Shown here piece by piece: positions 25,246 through 33,577 of a stretch of 57,094 nucleotides of DNA. Source of the DNA: a virus; the IMG/VR virus record IMGVR_UViG_3300037502_003174, positions 1-57,094 of that record, one strand, 5' to 3'. The notes under the pieces are model-generated. The model searched no databases, had not been told where the DNA came from, and saw only the letters and a program-made list of their open reading frames with translations. The position numbers and the translations under genes are program-made. The stretch's first letter is position 1. Every line of letters starts with the position of its first letter.

Positions 25246-25890
25246 CTAGCGGGCGTCGGGGGCGTACAGTCGGCCGACTTCCAGCGCGCGGACCATGAGC
25301 AGATCCGCGAGGTCGGCGGCGGCCGGCGGGGCGTAGCCTGCGACGTCCAGCGCCTCCAGGACGGCCGATCTCGACACCGCCGCTACCCGGGCCGCGACCT
25401 CTCGGCGCGCGGCGGTGACGGCCTCTCCAACGGCGCGCGGGCGGGTGACCGCTCGCCAGTCCTCCGGCCCCACCGGGGAGCGGCCGAGGGCGGAGCCGGG
25501 GGTCAGCCGGAGGGCGCCGAGGCCCAGGGCGGGCGCGTCGGGGCGGGCGCGGAGGCCCTCGTCGGGCCAGGTCGCGGAGAGCCAGTCGTCGGCGGGGCGG
25601 CCAGCGGCAACGCCAGCGACGGCCCACGGGCGCGCGGCCCACGGCGTCCAGGCGACCCACAGGCGGCCCGCTGCGACGTAGCGGCCCCCGACGAGGGCGA
25701 GGCGGGAGGCGGGCGCGGGGAGCCCGACGAGAGCGGCGAGGTTGCGCGTCGCGGCGATCTGGCGGGCGCGGTCATCCACCTCGGGGGAGAGGAGCCACGT
25801 CCGGCCGTCCGGGGAGCGCCACACCGGGCCGTCGGGCGTCTCCAGGGTCGTCGGGGCGAGGGTCGCGCCGAACTCCTCAGGGCTGATCAT
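25246..25890 (-). CDS. Unknown protein between methyltransferase and capsid protease
   Basis: The 214-residue product starts at ATG 25890 (GAGGAGGCCC site), overlapping the methyltransferase end by 14 nt. The N-terminal half is beta-rich with Trp (PDGPVWRSPDGRTWLLSPEV, RLWVAWTPWAARPW). The C-terminal half is helical (AVGEAVTAARREVAARVAAVSRSAVLEALDVAG). No motif is recognised. The codon pattern is as biased as in neighbouring genes, so it is a real gene. Confidence 0.6.
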   Translation of the reverse strand: MISPEEFGATLAPTTLETPDGPVWRSPDGRTWLLSPEVDDRARQIAATRNLAALVGLPAPASRLALVGGRYVAAGRLWVAWTPWAARPWAVAGVAAGRPADDWLSATWPDEGLRARPDAPALGLGALRLTPGSALGRSPVGPEDWRAVTRPRAVGEAVTAARREVAARVAAVSRSAVLEALDVAGYAPPAAADLADLLMVRALEVGRLYAPDAR

Positions 25891-26617
25891 GGGCCTCCTC
25901 GATCCGCTTGCGGGCGATCTGAGCGTAGACCGGTAGCATCTCGCAGCCCCGGAAGCGGCGACCCTCCAACACGGCGCCGACGCCCGTGGACCCGCCGCCG
26001 GTGAACGGGTCGACGATGAGCCCGCCGGGAGGGGCGAGGCGGGCCAGTTGCCGCATGACGCCCACCGGCTTCGACGTCTGGTGAACCCTGTTCGCGGCGC
26101 GTGGCGAGGCTTCGCGGAACACGCCGGGGAGGCAGGGCGCGCCGTCGTAGCTGGGGACCGGCATCGCGCCGTGGCTGCCCCACACGATGAACTCTGTGTC
26201 CGCGCGCATCCTCCCAGGCATCGGGCGAGCGTTGCCCTTGTCCCACACAGCAACGCCGCGCCAGACGAAGCCAGCGGCCTGGATGACGTCGGTCACGGTC
26301 GGGAGTTGGCGCCAGTCCGTGAAAACGGCGATCGCCCCGCCGGGCTGGACCACGCGCCGAGCCTCGGAGAGCCACATGGTCATCCAGAACGCGAACGATC
26401 GTTGATCGCGGTTGTCGCCGGCGAAGTCCTCCAGGTCGCCGATCGCGACCGTGCCCTTCCCGCCCGCGTCGCTCTTGCCGTACTTCGCGCCCGTCCGGTT
26501 CGTTCGGTCGCCCCGGTACTGCCCGCCGGACGAGTAGGGCGGATCGGTGATCATCGCGTCCGCGCTCGCCCGATCCAGCGTTCGAAGCCACTCCATCGCA
26601 TCGCCGACGTCGACCAT
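25877..26617 (-). CDS. DNA methyltransferase (adenine-N6 or cytosine-N4, beta-type order)
   Basis: The 246-residue protein has the catalytic motif IV DPPY at 25-28. Next is a QPGGAIAVFTDW segment near 91-102, then a HQTSKPV motif (179-185) and the AdoMet-binding motif I as DPFTGGGSTG at 203-212. Motif IV before motif I, with the recognition region between, is the beta-class arrangement of N6-adenine/N4-cytosine enzymes. It modifies phage DNA, probably against host restriction. It sits in the head gene cluster, without a nuclease partner, so it is an orphan enzyme. Confidence 0.9.
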   Translation of the reverse strand: MVDVGDAMEWLRTLDRASADAMITDPPYSSGGQYRGDRTNRTGAKYGKSDAGGKGTVAIGDLEDFAGDNRDQRSFAFWMTMWLSEARRVVQPGGAIAVFTDWRQLPTVTDVIQAAGFVWRGVAVWDKGNARPMPGRMRADTEFIVWGSHGAMPVPSYDGAPCLPGVFREASPRAANRVHQTSKPVGVMRQLARLAPPGGLIVDPFTGGGSTGVGAVLEGRRFRGCEMLPVYAQIARKRIEEAHDQP

Positions 26618-26665
26618 CCCACCTCCCCGAAGTGGGTATCGCAGGCGGTGAACGAGGGCTCGCGC

Positions 26666-27568
26666 CTAAGCGAAGCGGGCGATGATCTGGCTGCGACAGT
26701 GGAAGTGGAGCGGGGGCACGGCGATCCCCAGCGCCTGGAGGGCGGCGGTGCTCAGCTCCTCGCCGTCGGACCCGTAGAGGTCGGACTCGCGCGGCCACGG
26801 GCTGATCTCGCGCCACTCCTCGGGGGTCTCGGCGGTCAGCAGGCGGTCGCGCAGGGCAAGGCTCCCGGAGACGGTGAAGACGCGGCCGTCGAGGGCGCGG
26901 CAGACGGCGCTCGTCCGCTCGTCCATCGGGTTGAGGTACTCGTACTCAACGACTTCGCCGCGGCTCAGGCTCTCCAGGGCGCCGAAGGACCGGGCGCGGG
27001 TCGCGGTCGTCGAGGCGAGGCCCTGCCAGTAGCTCTCGGAGCGGGTGATCCGGTCGGCGAAGGCCGCCTCCAGGCGCTTCCCGGCGTCCACGCGCCCGAG
27101 GCCCAGGTCGAGCACCTTGCGCGTCTCGGTGAGGAGGGGGCCTTCGATGGCGCTCCCGTAGGCGTCGCCGATCCAGAACAGGCCGGCGCGCTGCAACCCC
27201 GCGATCGCGTCTTGGTCGACTAGGTCGAAGGCGAGGCTGATCTCCAACTGCGTCCCGATCTCGTCGGCGCCCAGCGAGTAGGCCCCCACGAGGCCCCGGG
27301 CGAGCTCCTCGCGGGAGCCGGCGGGTAGCTCCTCGCCCAGCCGGCGGAGCTGCGCGCCCAGGTCGGCGACGATGGCCTCGGCCCGGCCGGGGTTGCGGGC
27401 GATGCGCTCCGCGGCGGCGAGGATGATCGGCGTCGATGCCTCGGAGAAGTCGCCGAAGAGCTGCGCAGACAGCGACGAGCTGATCGCGATGTACTCCGGG
27501 GGCGTCTCGGCCTTCAGCGCGAGGATCCGGGTCGCGGCGCGGTGGAGGTGACCGGCGGGGGTGATCAC
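26666..27568 (-). CDS. Head morphogenesis protein, Mu gpF/SPP1 gp7-like
   Basis: The family signature is at the C terminus: EYLNPMDERTSAVCRALDGRVFTV followed by PPLHFHCRSQIIARF. It combines Cys and His residues of the gpF-type minor head domain. The first 200 residues are helical. Such proteins attach to the portal inside the head. GTG 27568 overlaps the preceding stop (GTGA), giving 300 residues. It follows the portal gene, as in Mu-like and SPP1-like phages. Confidence 0.8.
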   Translation of the reverse strand: MITPAGHLHRAATRILALKAETPPEYIAISSSLSAQLFGDFSEASTPIILAAAERIARNPGRAEAIVADLGAQLRRLGEELPAGSREELARGLVGAYSLGADEIGTQLEISLAFDLVDQDAIAGLQRAGLFWIGDAYGSAIEGPLLTETRKVLDLGLGRVDAGKRLEAAFADRITRSESYWQGLASTTATRARSFGALESLSRGEVVEYEYLNPMDERTSAVCRALDGRVFTVSGSLALRDRLLTAETPEEWREISPWPRESDLYGSDGEELSTAALQALGIAVPPLHFHCRSQIIARFA

Positions 27569-27780
27569 TCGGCCTCCAACGGCGGCGGGGAGCGGTCGCG
27601 GCGTCCGAGTGCACGGCGATTGGACGCGCACACCCGGCAGTCACAGCGCCCGGGCGAGGACTTCGCGGCGACGTGCAGCAGCCGCGCGATCGTCGCCTCG
27701 CTCCAGCCGCGAGCGCGGAGGGTGGCTTCGGTGCGGCGGAGGTTCCGGGCCGCCAGCGCCCGCCGTTTGTCCCGGGTCAC
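27565..27780 (-). CDS. Small basic protein with Cys motif after the portal
   Basis: GTG 27780 overlaps the portal stop. The 71 residues are very basic, with a predicted HTH-like helix pair (LRRTEATLRARGWSEATIARLLHVA) and a CDCRVC motif near residue 49 followed by SNRRALGRRDR. Similar short Cys-bearing proteins occur beside portal genes of other phages. Function unknown. Confidence 0.55.
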   Translation of the reverse strand: MTRDKRRALAARNLRRTEATLRARGWSEATIARLLHVAAKSSPGRCDCRVCASNRRALGRRDRSPPPLEAE

Positions 27781-29564
27781 GCGCGGCCCTCCGGCGACTC
27801 CGACGCGGCGGCCTCCATCTTCGCCACCAGGGCCCGGCCCTCGCGGATGACGCCCAGGGCGATCCCCATCGCCTCCTCGGCGGCCGCCTTGGCGGCGACG
27901 GCAACCTCGGCCTGAGCGGGCGGCGTCTGCGGGTTGGCGGCGGCCTCCGCGGCGGCGGCAGCGACGGCGGCGGCTTCCTGGCGCTTCGCTTCGGCGACCG
28001 CCACCACCTCGGAAAGCGGCGCGTTCGGGTCGGCGCCCATCGTGAGGAGGGCGGTCGTCAGCGCCAGCGGGCGCTCGCCCCACGGCTCCGCGATCAGCGC
28101 CTGCGACTGGCCGGTGAGCTCGTTCGCGAGGCGGATCAGCGCGTTGGGGCTCGCCCCGCCGCCGTCGATCAGTGGCTTCATCCCGGCGAGCTTCTCCGCG
28201 TCGTCGCTCGTCGAGGCGCCCCGGAAGCGGACGGCCCAGCGGTTGATCCCCAGCGCCGGGAAGATCCGGCCGTTGATGAGGTCGGCCCACCTGCTCTTGC
28301 GCAGAGGAACGAACACCTGCTCCTCGGCCACGGCGCGCGCGGTGTTGGCGGCGGCGCGGCTGTAGTCCTCCGAGCCGCCCCAGTAGATCGGCGGGAGGCG
28401 GAAGCACTCGTCGATCTGCTTGCTGGCCTGCCGGATCAGGCTCTCGTCGCCCTTGTAGAGCTCGGCCGGCAACACGAAGGCGACGTCCTCCAGCGAGAAC
28501 CGGGGCGCCGTCTCGCGGGTGGTTTCGTCGAGGGGATCGACGGCGGCCTTGTTGGCGTCGGCCTCCAGCGCCACGACGCTCCATGCGTTGCCCGACCCGC
28601 GGCCGCGGCTGTCGAGCTCGCCCAGGAACTTCTTGTAGGACGCGGCGTTCCAGGCTCCGCCCGCGATCATCGCCACCTTGAGCCCGATCGGCGCGTCGAG
28701 GAACCAGGAGAGGATCGTGTCGATCGCCTCGCGGCCCGCCCGGGAGTAGGGCGCCGCCGGGATCCAACGGGGGACGCCGTAGGCTCCGGCCGGATGGTAG
28801 ATGCGGACGTGGATCATCTCGGTGGCGTCGGTCCCGTCTCCGGCGGCCGCGTCCATGTACTTCCCGGTGAGGGCGGAGAGCGGCCGGGGATCGCCGAACT
28901 CCTTGAAGTATACCTGCCGGTTGTCCACGATCTGGATGTACCGCCGGAAGCGGCGCATCTGCGGGACCATGACGATCTCGCCGCTCGTCGGGTCGCGGAA
29001 GGGCACGTCAACCCGCACCGGCGCGCTCAATGGCGCCAATCGGACCGTGAACGCCTGGACGTGGTTCAGGCTCGCAACCTCGCCTTTCGCATTGCGCAGG
29101 ACCTCGATGTAGCCGTTGCCCTGCCCCTCGCAGTCGACGTCGACCGGAAACGCGACGGCGCCAAACCCGCCTTGGGCGCAGGTGTCGAGGAGCAACGCCG
29201 CCCGGGCCTTCTCCGCCGCGGCATCGGCCGGAGGCGGGATCGGCTGGCCGGACTCATCGGCGGTCGGGAAGAGCGGCTCCAGGTCCCAGCCGAAGCCCGT
29301 CAGGTTCGTCGCCATGGCTTCGACGCGCGACGACAGGGTGACGCTCTCGTCGACCGCACAGACCAGCGTCCAGGGGTCGTAGGGCGGGGCGATGGCCTCA
29401 CCCGTCGAGAACAGCCCTCCCCAGGTGTTTTCCGTCGGAGGCAGGATGCGCGAGGCAGCGATCTCGGGGAGGGCGGAGCCTTGGATCCTGGCCTGCTTAG
29501 ACCCGCCGTCGTCCGCCTTGCCGACCGTCCCGGCGCGCACGCCGACGTTCTCGAACTCGCCCAT
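27777..29564 (-). CDS. Portal protein
   Basis: The 595-residue protein matches phage portals of the PBSX/P2 gpQ type. Matching segments include PYDPWTLVCAVDESVTLSSRVEAMATNLTGFGW near the N terminus, the GNGYIEVLRNAKGEVASLNHV stretch, and a long FSLEDVAFVLPAELYKGDESLIRQASKQIDECFRLPPIYWG...NTARAVAEEQVF block. It forms the dodecameric DNA gate, docks terminase and binds connectors. The last 90 residues are an Ala/Glu-rich tail. ATG 29564 has a GGAGGCTCCCC site. Confidence 0.9.
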   Translation of the reverse strand: MGEFENVGVRAGTVGKADDGGSKQARIQGSALPEIAASRILPPTENTWGGLFSTGEAIAPPYDPWTLVCAVDESVTLSSRVEAMATNLTGFGWDLEPLFPTADESGQPIPPPADAAAEKARAALLLDTCAQGGFGAVAFPVDVDCEGQGNGYIEVLRNAKGEVASLNHVQAFTVRLAPLSAPVRVDVPFRDPTSGEIVMVPQMRRFRRYIQIVDNRQVYFKEFGDPRPLSALTGKYMDAAAGDGTDATEMIHVRIYHPAGAYGVPRWIPAAPYSRAGREAIDTILSWFLDAPIGLKVAMIAGGAWNAASYKKFLGELDSRGRGSGNAWSVVALEADANKAAVDPLDETTRETAPRFSLEDVAFVLPAELYKGDESLIRQASKQIDECFRLPPIYWGGSEDYSRAAANTARAVAEEQVFVPLRKSRWADLINGRIFPALGINRWAVRFRGASTSDDAEKLAGMKPLIDGGGASPNALIRLANELTGQSQALIAEPWGERPLALTTALLTMGADPNAPLSEVVAVAEAKRQEAAAVAAAAAEAAANPQTPPAQAEVAVAAKAAAEEAMGIALGVIREGRALVAKMEAAASESPEGRA

Positions 29565-29603
29565 GGGGAGCCTCCATGCGGGCGCGTAGCCCGCCGGGGC
29601 GCG

Positions 29604-29768
29604 TCAGGCGCGCCGCTGCCAAGCGGGGCGGGTCATCAGCCAGCCGCCGAGCGTCAGGGTGGCGAGCTGCGCCACCTCGCCGGGCGTCGGGCGGAGCAGG
29701 TGCCCGAGGCGCCAGCCGATGGCGAGGGCAGCCACGACGCAGGCCGGGAGGGCGGCTGCGCGGATCAT
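29604..29768 (-). CDS. Small two-helix membrane protein
   Basis: The 54 residues start at ATG 29768, overlapping the previous stop by 4 nt. Two hydrophobic segments, ALPACVVAALAIGWRLGHLL and VAQLATLTLGGWLM, are joined by a short RPTPGE turn. It may be a holin-like or other small membrane protein. It lies before the portal gene and away from the amidase. Confidence 0.5.
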   Translation of the reverse strand: MIRAAALPACVVAALAIGWRLGHLLRPTPGEVAQLATLTLGGWLMTRPAWQRRA

Positions 29769-29950
29769 GGCATCACCCCCGACGCGGCGGCGACGACCGC
29801 TTCGAGCCAGACGGCGAAGGGCTGCCCAGCGTTCTCGGCCGCGGCGCGAGCGGCGGCGGCGATCTCGGGGCGGAGGGACACCCGGGCGCGACCGGCGCGG
29901 CCGGGGCGAGACGGATCGCGGCGCGGGCCGCGGGGGCGAGGGTCGGACAT
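29765..29950 (-). CDS. Ribbon-helix-helix-like small protein
   Basis: The 61-residue product has a basic, Pro-rich head, then a strand and helix pair, ARVSLRPEIAAAARAAAENAGQPFAVWLEAVVAAA, the pattern of CopG/Arc-type DNA-binding proteins. A GGAGGACCG site precedes ATG 29950. It could be a transcription regulator, but its target is unknown. Confidence 0.55.
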   Translation of the reverse strand: MSDPRPRGPRRDPSRPGRAGRARVSLRPEIAAAARAAAENAGQPFAVWLEAVVAAASGVMP

Positions 29951-29971
29951 CGGTCCTCCGGAGACAGGAAG

Positions 29972-29994
29972 GCCCCGAGGGGCTGCCTCGGGGC
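29972..29994 (-). terminator. Factor-independent terminator after the 74-residue gene
   Basis: A perfect 9-bp stem, GCCCCGAGG with CCTCGGGGC, and 5-nt loop is followed on the minus strand by CTTCCTGTCTCC. It lies 10 nt downstream of the gene ending at 30004, so that gene may be a one-gene transcript. Confidence 0.65.
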
Positions 29995-30003
29995 TGGGTG
30001 GGG

Positions 30004-30228
30004 TCAGGCCACCGAGTGGATCGAGTCCGGCTCGTACTTCAGGGCCTCGGTCACGTTGGCGATCGTCTCGCCAGCTTCGACATCGACCTCGTACACCCGG
30101 CGGTCCGAGTAGCCGCCCTGTCGCTTGCAGGCGCGCTGGTCGCGCTCGCAGGCCGCGCGGGCGGCCTCGATAGAGCGATGGAGAACACCGTTTGTTCCGC
30201 GGACGGGACCGTAGGCAACGTAGCGCAT
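30004..30228 (-). CDS. Small unknown protein with its own promoter, leader hairpin and terminator
   Basis: The 74 residues start at ATG 30228 with a GGAGAG site. They contain VLHRSIEAARAACERDQRACKRQ (helix with two Cys) and a C-terminal strand part (RVYEVDVEAGETIANVTEALKY). No family is recognised. The gene has a promoter at 30271..30299, a 5'-terminal stem-loop at 30241..30262 nearly identical to the one before the gene at 43649..43834, and a terminator. It is thus an independent transcription unit inside the late gene region. Confidence 0.6.
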   Translation of the reverse strand: MRYVAYGPVRGTNGVLHRSIEAARAACERDQRACKRQGGYSDRRVYEVDVEAGETIANVTEALKYEPDSIHSVA

Positions 30229-30240
30229 CGTCTCTCCTTG

Positions 30241-30262
30241 CCGGCGGGTTCATCGCCACCGG
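30241..30262 (-). promoter_or_regulatory. 5'-terminal leader stem-loop (copy A)
   Basis: On the minus strand, CCGGTGG (30262-30256) pairs with CCGCCGG (30247-30241) around a CGATGAAC loop. Relative to the copy at 43847..43868 one base differs, and the change turns a C-G pair into a U-G wobble, keeping the stem. It begins about 2 nt after the predicted transcript start, directly before the ribosome site. Confidence 0.6.
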
Positions 30263-30270
30263 ACACCCAC

Positions 30271-30299
30271 ACTGTAGCCGCTCCTGTAACCGTGGTCCA
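30271..30299 (-). promoter_or_regulatory. Predicted promoter for the 74-residue gene
   Basis: On the minus strand TGGACC (30299-30294), a 17-bp spacer and TACAGT (30276-30271) fit a sigma70 promoter with a good -10. It does not carry the TGCGCG-N5-CGCGCA dyad. The predicted start near 30264 fits exactly with the leader stem-loop. A CCACACT direct repeat flanks it (30268 and 30297). Confidence 0.5.
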
Positions 30300-30654
30300 C
30301 ACTTTCGGTGAAGATTCCCGCAGAAAGTTGGTGGCGGATAGACCGGTCGGCGTCCGAGGCCGGTTCTCGCGGCCTATCGGACACGGCTACCCGCCACCCT
30401 ATCGGACATTGGAGACACCGGGCCGCCCGGTTTCCGCCCGCGCGCAATGCCGCGCCAATGGGTAAGTCGTCTCCATGTGAGACTCGGCCGCGAACGCCGG
30501 GGGTTTCATTCCGCGCGGTTTCCGGCGCCCGCGCTACCCTGTCAGTTCGCCTCTGCCCATGTCAGTTCGCGAAAAACACCGCCGAATAGACGGCCTCGAA
30601 CCAGGGCCGAAAAACCCGACATGTCAGTTCGCGATCCGACCTGTCAGTTGAGGG
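30300..30654. other. Non-coding stretch after terL
   Basis: About 355 bases hold no credible gene on either strand. The stretch is somewhat less GC-rich than its surroundings, contains two CCTATCGGACA copies (30373 and 30398), four TGTCAGTT copies (30540-30650) and A-runs (GAAAAAC near 30571 and 30610). These features suggest a protein-binding or packaging/replication site. Confidence 0.6.
30540..30650. repeat. Four TGTCAGTT direct repeats (iteron-like cluster)
   Basis: TGTCAGTTCGC occurs at 30540, 30560 and 30622, and TGTCAGTTG at 30642. The spacing is 20 bp in each pair, two helical turns, with pairs 82 bp apart. The cluster lies immediately beyond the terL stop. It could bind a replication initiator, terminase small subunit or regulator. 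Confidence 0.7.
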
Positions 30655-32445
30655 TCAGGCGGCGGCCCGGTCCTCGCGGTCGGCGTCGGCCCAGGAGTCG
30701 CCCACGGCGGCGGGGCGCGTCCCGATCTGGCGGCGGCGCTCGGCGTCCCGGGAGCGGACCCACCGGCGGAGGGCGGCGACGGCCATCCAGAGCGCCATCA
30801 CACAGTCGTCGTGCGCCTCGCGACCGAGGCCGTGGAGCTCGGCGATCACCCGGTCGACGCGCTTCTCCTCGGCGGGCGTCGACCAGGCGAACGACAGGAG
30901 CCCGCCCTCGAACAGCGCGGACATGCTCGGCACGCCCTCGTACAGCGACGACTTGCGCTTGGTAGTGGTGTGCCCGCGCAGCGGGATCCCCAGGCGCGCC
31001 AACGGCTCGCGGAGGTCAACCTCGAACGCCCGTTGCGCCGCGTTGTTTTCAACGATGACGTACCCGGGGCGGATGGCCTCCGCTTCGTCGATGATCCGCG
31101 CCCGGATCGCGCTCGGGGTCAGCCCTCGGCCGCGCCAGATCCGCCGCACCTCGATCCGGTCGTCCAGGGTCAGCCCGACCGTGACGCCGACCGTGTAGTC
31201 GGAGTCGGCGCGCTCGGCGGCGGCCGAGGTGTCCACGATCGCGAGGTCCCAGGCGGTGATCGTGACCTGGTACTCCGCCTCCCCGGCCTCGGCGGCGAGG
31301 TCGAGGGCGTCCCAGGACGAGAGAGCGAGGTCGAGGGTGATCGAGCGGAGCGCCTCGTAGGCGAACCCGCGCCCCCGGCCGCGAGCCTTGGCGCCCTGCA
31401 ACCACCCCCACTGAAACATCGCCGTCGCGTCGTCGATCGGCTGGTTCAAGTATTCGCGTTGGAACGCCAGCGACCCAATCTTGCGCCGGCGGGCCGCGAG
31501 CGCGTCGGCGCTCCAGTAGTCCGGCATCAGGATGTGGTCGCCGTCGATGCTCGGGACGTTGGCGCCGTCGACCATCCGCCACCGGGCGGCGTAGCGCCGC
31601 GACCACCACTCCGGGGACTTCTCGCGGTCGATCAGGTTCGCGAGGAGCGAATCTTGGTGGAGCACCGTCCCAATCATGCAGGTCAGGAGGTGGCCTTCGA
31701 TGCCGAGGGGGATCAAGACTTCGTTGAGCCACCGGTGCAGTTCGGCCCGCGCGTCCTTGGACCGGACGTCGAGGTCGTTTTCGAGGTCGTCCACGAGGAT
31801 GAGCGTCGGGCGGCGGTTGCGGCGGTTGACGCCTCGGATCTGGCCCCCGGCGCCCAGGGCGCGGACGAGAACGCCGTCCGACGTCTCGAACAGCTTCGTG
31901 CCCCACGGCTTCTGACTCTTGCCCTTGGAGCGGCCCGCCGCGGGGACGAGGCTCCCGTAGTCGCGGCGCAGGTCGTCGTTCGACTCCAGCTCGGCGCGGA
32001 GGTCGGAGACGATCGCCTCGGCGAGGCTCGCGGTGTCCGAGACGACCACGATGAACGGCGGGCGCCCCCGAAAGTGGGGCATCTCGCGCCATTCGTGGAT
32101 CACCCGGAGAAGAAACGCCTTCATAAGCGTCGTTTTGCCGTGGCCTCGGGGGCAGGCGAGCGCGTAGGAGTCCTGGACCCGCCCCGCGATCGGCCGCTGC
32201 ATGACCATGGCGTCGAGGTCGGCGGCGATCTCCGCCTGGAACGGGGCCGGAGCGGCGCTGAAGGCCTCCGGCATGTAGCGGTACGCCCAGCGGAGGAGCC
32301 TTGCCTTCGCCGCCCGGCGGTCGGCCTCGTCTTCGGCGAGTAGCGCCTCCATCCGCGCGCGCCGCTCCGCGGCCGTGACATCGGCCCGGATGCGGTTGGG
32401 GAGCTGGCGGGCGGCCGAGCTGGGACGGGCGACGGCGGCGGTCAT
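30655..32445 (-). CDS. Terminase large subunit (packaging ATPase and nuclease)
   Basis: The 596-residue protein has a Walker A CPRGHGKT (98-105) and a Walker B PTLILVDDL (213-221). A RNase H-type nuclease domain follows, with AWD (398-400), IVENNAAQ (464-471) and HDD (545-547) supplying the acidic metal ligands. It pumps DNA into the procapsid through the portal and cuts the concatemer. ATG 32445 overlaps the stop of the TerS-like gene by 4 nt. Confidence 0.92.
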   Translation of the reverse strand: MTAAVARPSSAARQLPNRIRADVTAAERRARMEALLAEDEADRRAAKARLLRWAYRYMPEAFSAAPAPFQAEIAADLDAMVMQRPIAGRVQDSYALACPRGHGKTTLMKAFLLRVIHEWREMPHFRGRPPFIVVVSDTASLAEAIVSDLRAELESNDDLRRDYGSLVPAAGRSKGKSQKPWGTKLFETSDGVLVRALGAGGQIRGVNRRNRRPTLILVDDLENDLDVRSKDARAELHRWLNEVLIPLGIEGHLLTCMIGTVLHQDSLLANLIDREKSPEWWSRRYAARWRMVDGANVPSIDGDHILMPDYWSADALAARRRKIGSLAFQREYLNQPIDDATAMFQWGWLQGAKARGRGRGFAYEALRSITLDLALSSWDALDLAAEAGEAEYQVTITAWDLAIVDTSAAAERADSDYTVGVTVGLTLDDRIEVRRIWRGRGLTPSAIRARIIDEAEAIRPGYVIVENNAAQRAFEVDLREPLARLGIPLRGHTTTKRKSSLYEGVPSMSALFEGGLLSFAWSTPAEEKRVDRVIAELHGLGREAHDDCVMALWMAVAALRRWVRSRDAERRRQIGTRPAAVGDSWADADREDRAAA

Positions 32446-33515
32446 TCGCGGTTGAACATGGCTTGCCGCTCGCGGAGTCGGCGGGTGCGCTCCTCGAGCT
32501 CGACGTCGGAGAGGGCGGCGTAGTCGCGGCTCGCCCGGGTGTGGGCGTCCTCGTCGGCCGAGACGGGCGCGGCGTTGTCGTCGTCGCGGCCTGGCGCGAG
32601 GCGGGAGAACCGCTCCGAGCGGGTCGCGTGGAGGCGGACGCGGGCCATCAGAGCCTCACGAGACGCCGCGAACTGGCCGGCGTCCTCGGCTTTCTTCGCG
32701 ATGCGGAGCAAGGCATCGGAGGTGAACGCGATCACGCGCTCCGAGAACCCCGCGTCGTCGTGCCGAATCGCGAGGGCGCGACCCAGCGCGGCGAGCTCGG
32801 CCCGGGCGCGCTCCGGGGAGCAGCGGACCTTCTCGCCCTGCCACTCCAGGCCGTCCTTGCTGGCGACTGCGCTGACCGCCTCCTCCTCGGTGTGGTGGCT
32901 CAGCATGTGCGCCAGCATCGCCCGTTGGATCCGGAGGGACTTCGGCCCGGTTCCAGGCTCGCCGTCGTCCACTGGGGGCGGGCCGGGCTTGGCGCCGCGT
33001 TTGGCGGCCGGCGGAGTGGGCTCAGCGGCGGGAGCCTTCGCGGCCTTCGTCGGCGGCTTCTTGGCGGGCGGCTTGGGCTTCTTGGGGGCCGGCTTGGCGG
33101 CGGTCGGCTTCTTCGGGGGCATCGGGTCGACCCTCAGACGCCGATCTTGCCCCGGGCGCGGGAAGCGCGCCACCCTTGGGCCTTGGGGCCACCTCGGCGG
33201 CAAGCCCTCGCGCGGTGTCTCGGCGCCCGTCCAGGGGCCATGCGTAGGCGTGGTTCCCCGGGTGCCTGACGCGGCGGAACGGGCCCTCGGCGAGCGCGCG
33301 GGCCACCGCTGGGTCAATGCATTCCCCGCTCGTCCGGCATCTCTACCGGGCGATGCCCCATCGTACCCGCTGCGCGCCTGTCGCGCTAGCTCCGCGTCGT
33401 AGTCGGCGGCGGCTTCCGGGTCCATTACGCCCAGGCAGGGGCGGCAGATGCCGTGAGAGGCCGGCGGCGGGCCCGGGGTCATGGTGGCTCGGCAGTAGAG
33501 GCAGACGGTCAGCAT
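32442..33515 (-). CDS. Terminase small subunit-like protein, possibly with N-terminal zinc ribbon; alternative start 33122
   Basis: One open frame runs from ATG 33515 (strong GGAGGG site) to the terL start, 357 residues. Residues 1-35 hold a zinc ribbon (CLYC ... CRPC). Residues ~70-130 have low-quality, Arg/Pro-rich composition. ATG 33122 (MPPKKPT) gives a 226-residue form: a Lys/Pro/Ala histone H1-like tail of ~45 residues, then a helical domain (AMLAHMLSHHTEEEAVSAVASKDGLEW, then long helices). Position before terL suggests the DNA-recognising small subunit. The phage-type promoter at 33360..33388 lies inside the long form and would transcribe only the shorter one. The family match itself is weak. 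Confidence 0.55.
   Translation of the reverse strand: MLTVCLYCRATMTPGPPPASHGICRPCLGVMDPEAAADYDAELARQARSGYDGASPGRDAGRAGNALTQRWPARSPRARSAASGTRGTTPTHGPWTGAETPREGLPPRWPQGPRVARFPRPGQDRRLRVDPMPPKKPTAAKPAPKKPKPPAKKPPTKAAKAPAAEPTPPAAKRGAKPGPPPVDDGEPGTGPKSLRIQRAMLAHMLSHHTEEEAVSAVASKDGLEWQGEKVRCSPERARAELAALGRALAIRHDDAGFSERVIAFTSDALLRIAKKAEDAGQFAASREALMARVRLHATRSERFSRLAPGRDDDNAAPVSADEDAHTRASRDYAALSDVELEERTRRLRERQAMFNRE
33360..33388 (-). promoter_or_regulatory. Promoter with dyad operator (family member 2), inside the zinc-ribbon frame
   Basis: On the minus strand TAGCGC (33388-33383), 17 bp, TACGAT (33365-33360); the dyad AGCGCGACAGGCGCGCA covers 33387-33371. It reads toward the terminase genes and probably drives the late operon. 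A 6-bp stem (GGCATC 33357-33352 with GATGCC 33341-33336) lies at its predicted transcript start. Confidence 0.65.
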
Positions 33516-33577
33516 GGGCGCCCTCCGTCCGGGGTATCGGCACCCAGGGGCGCCCACTTGAGCCCCGGGGAGGATCG

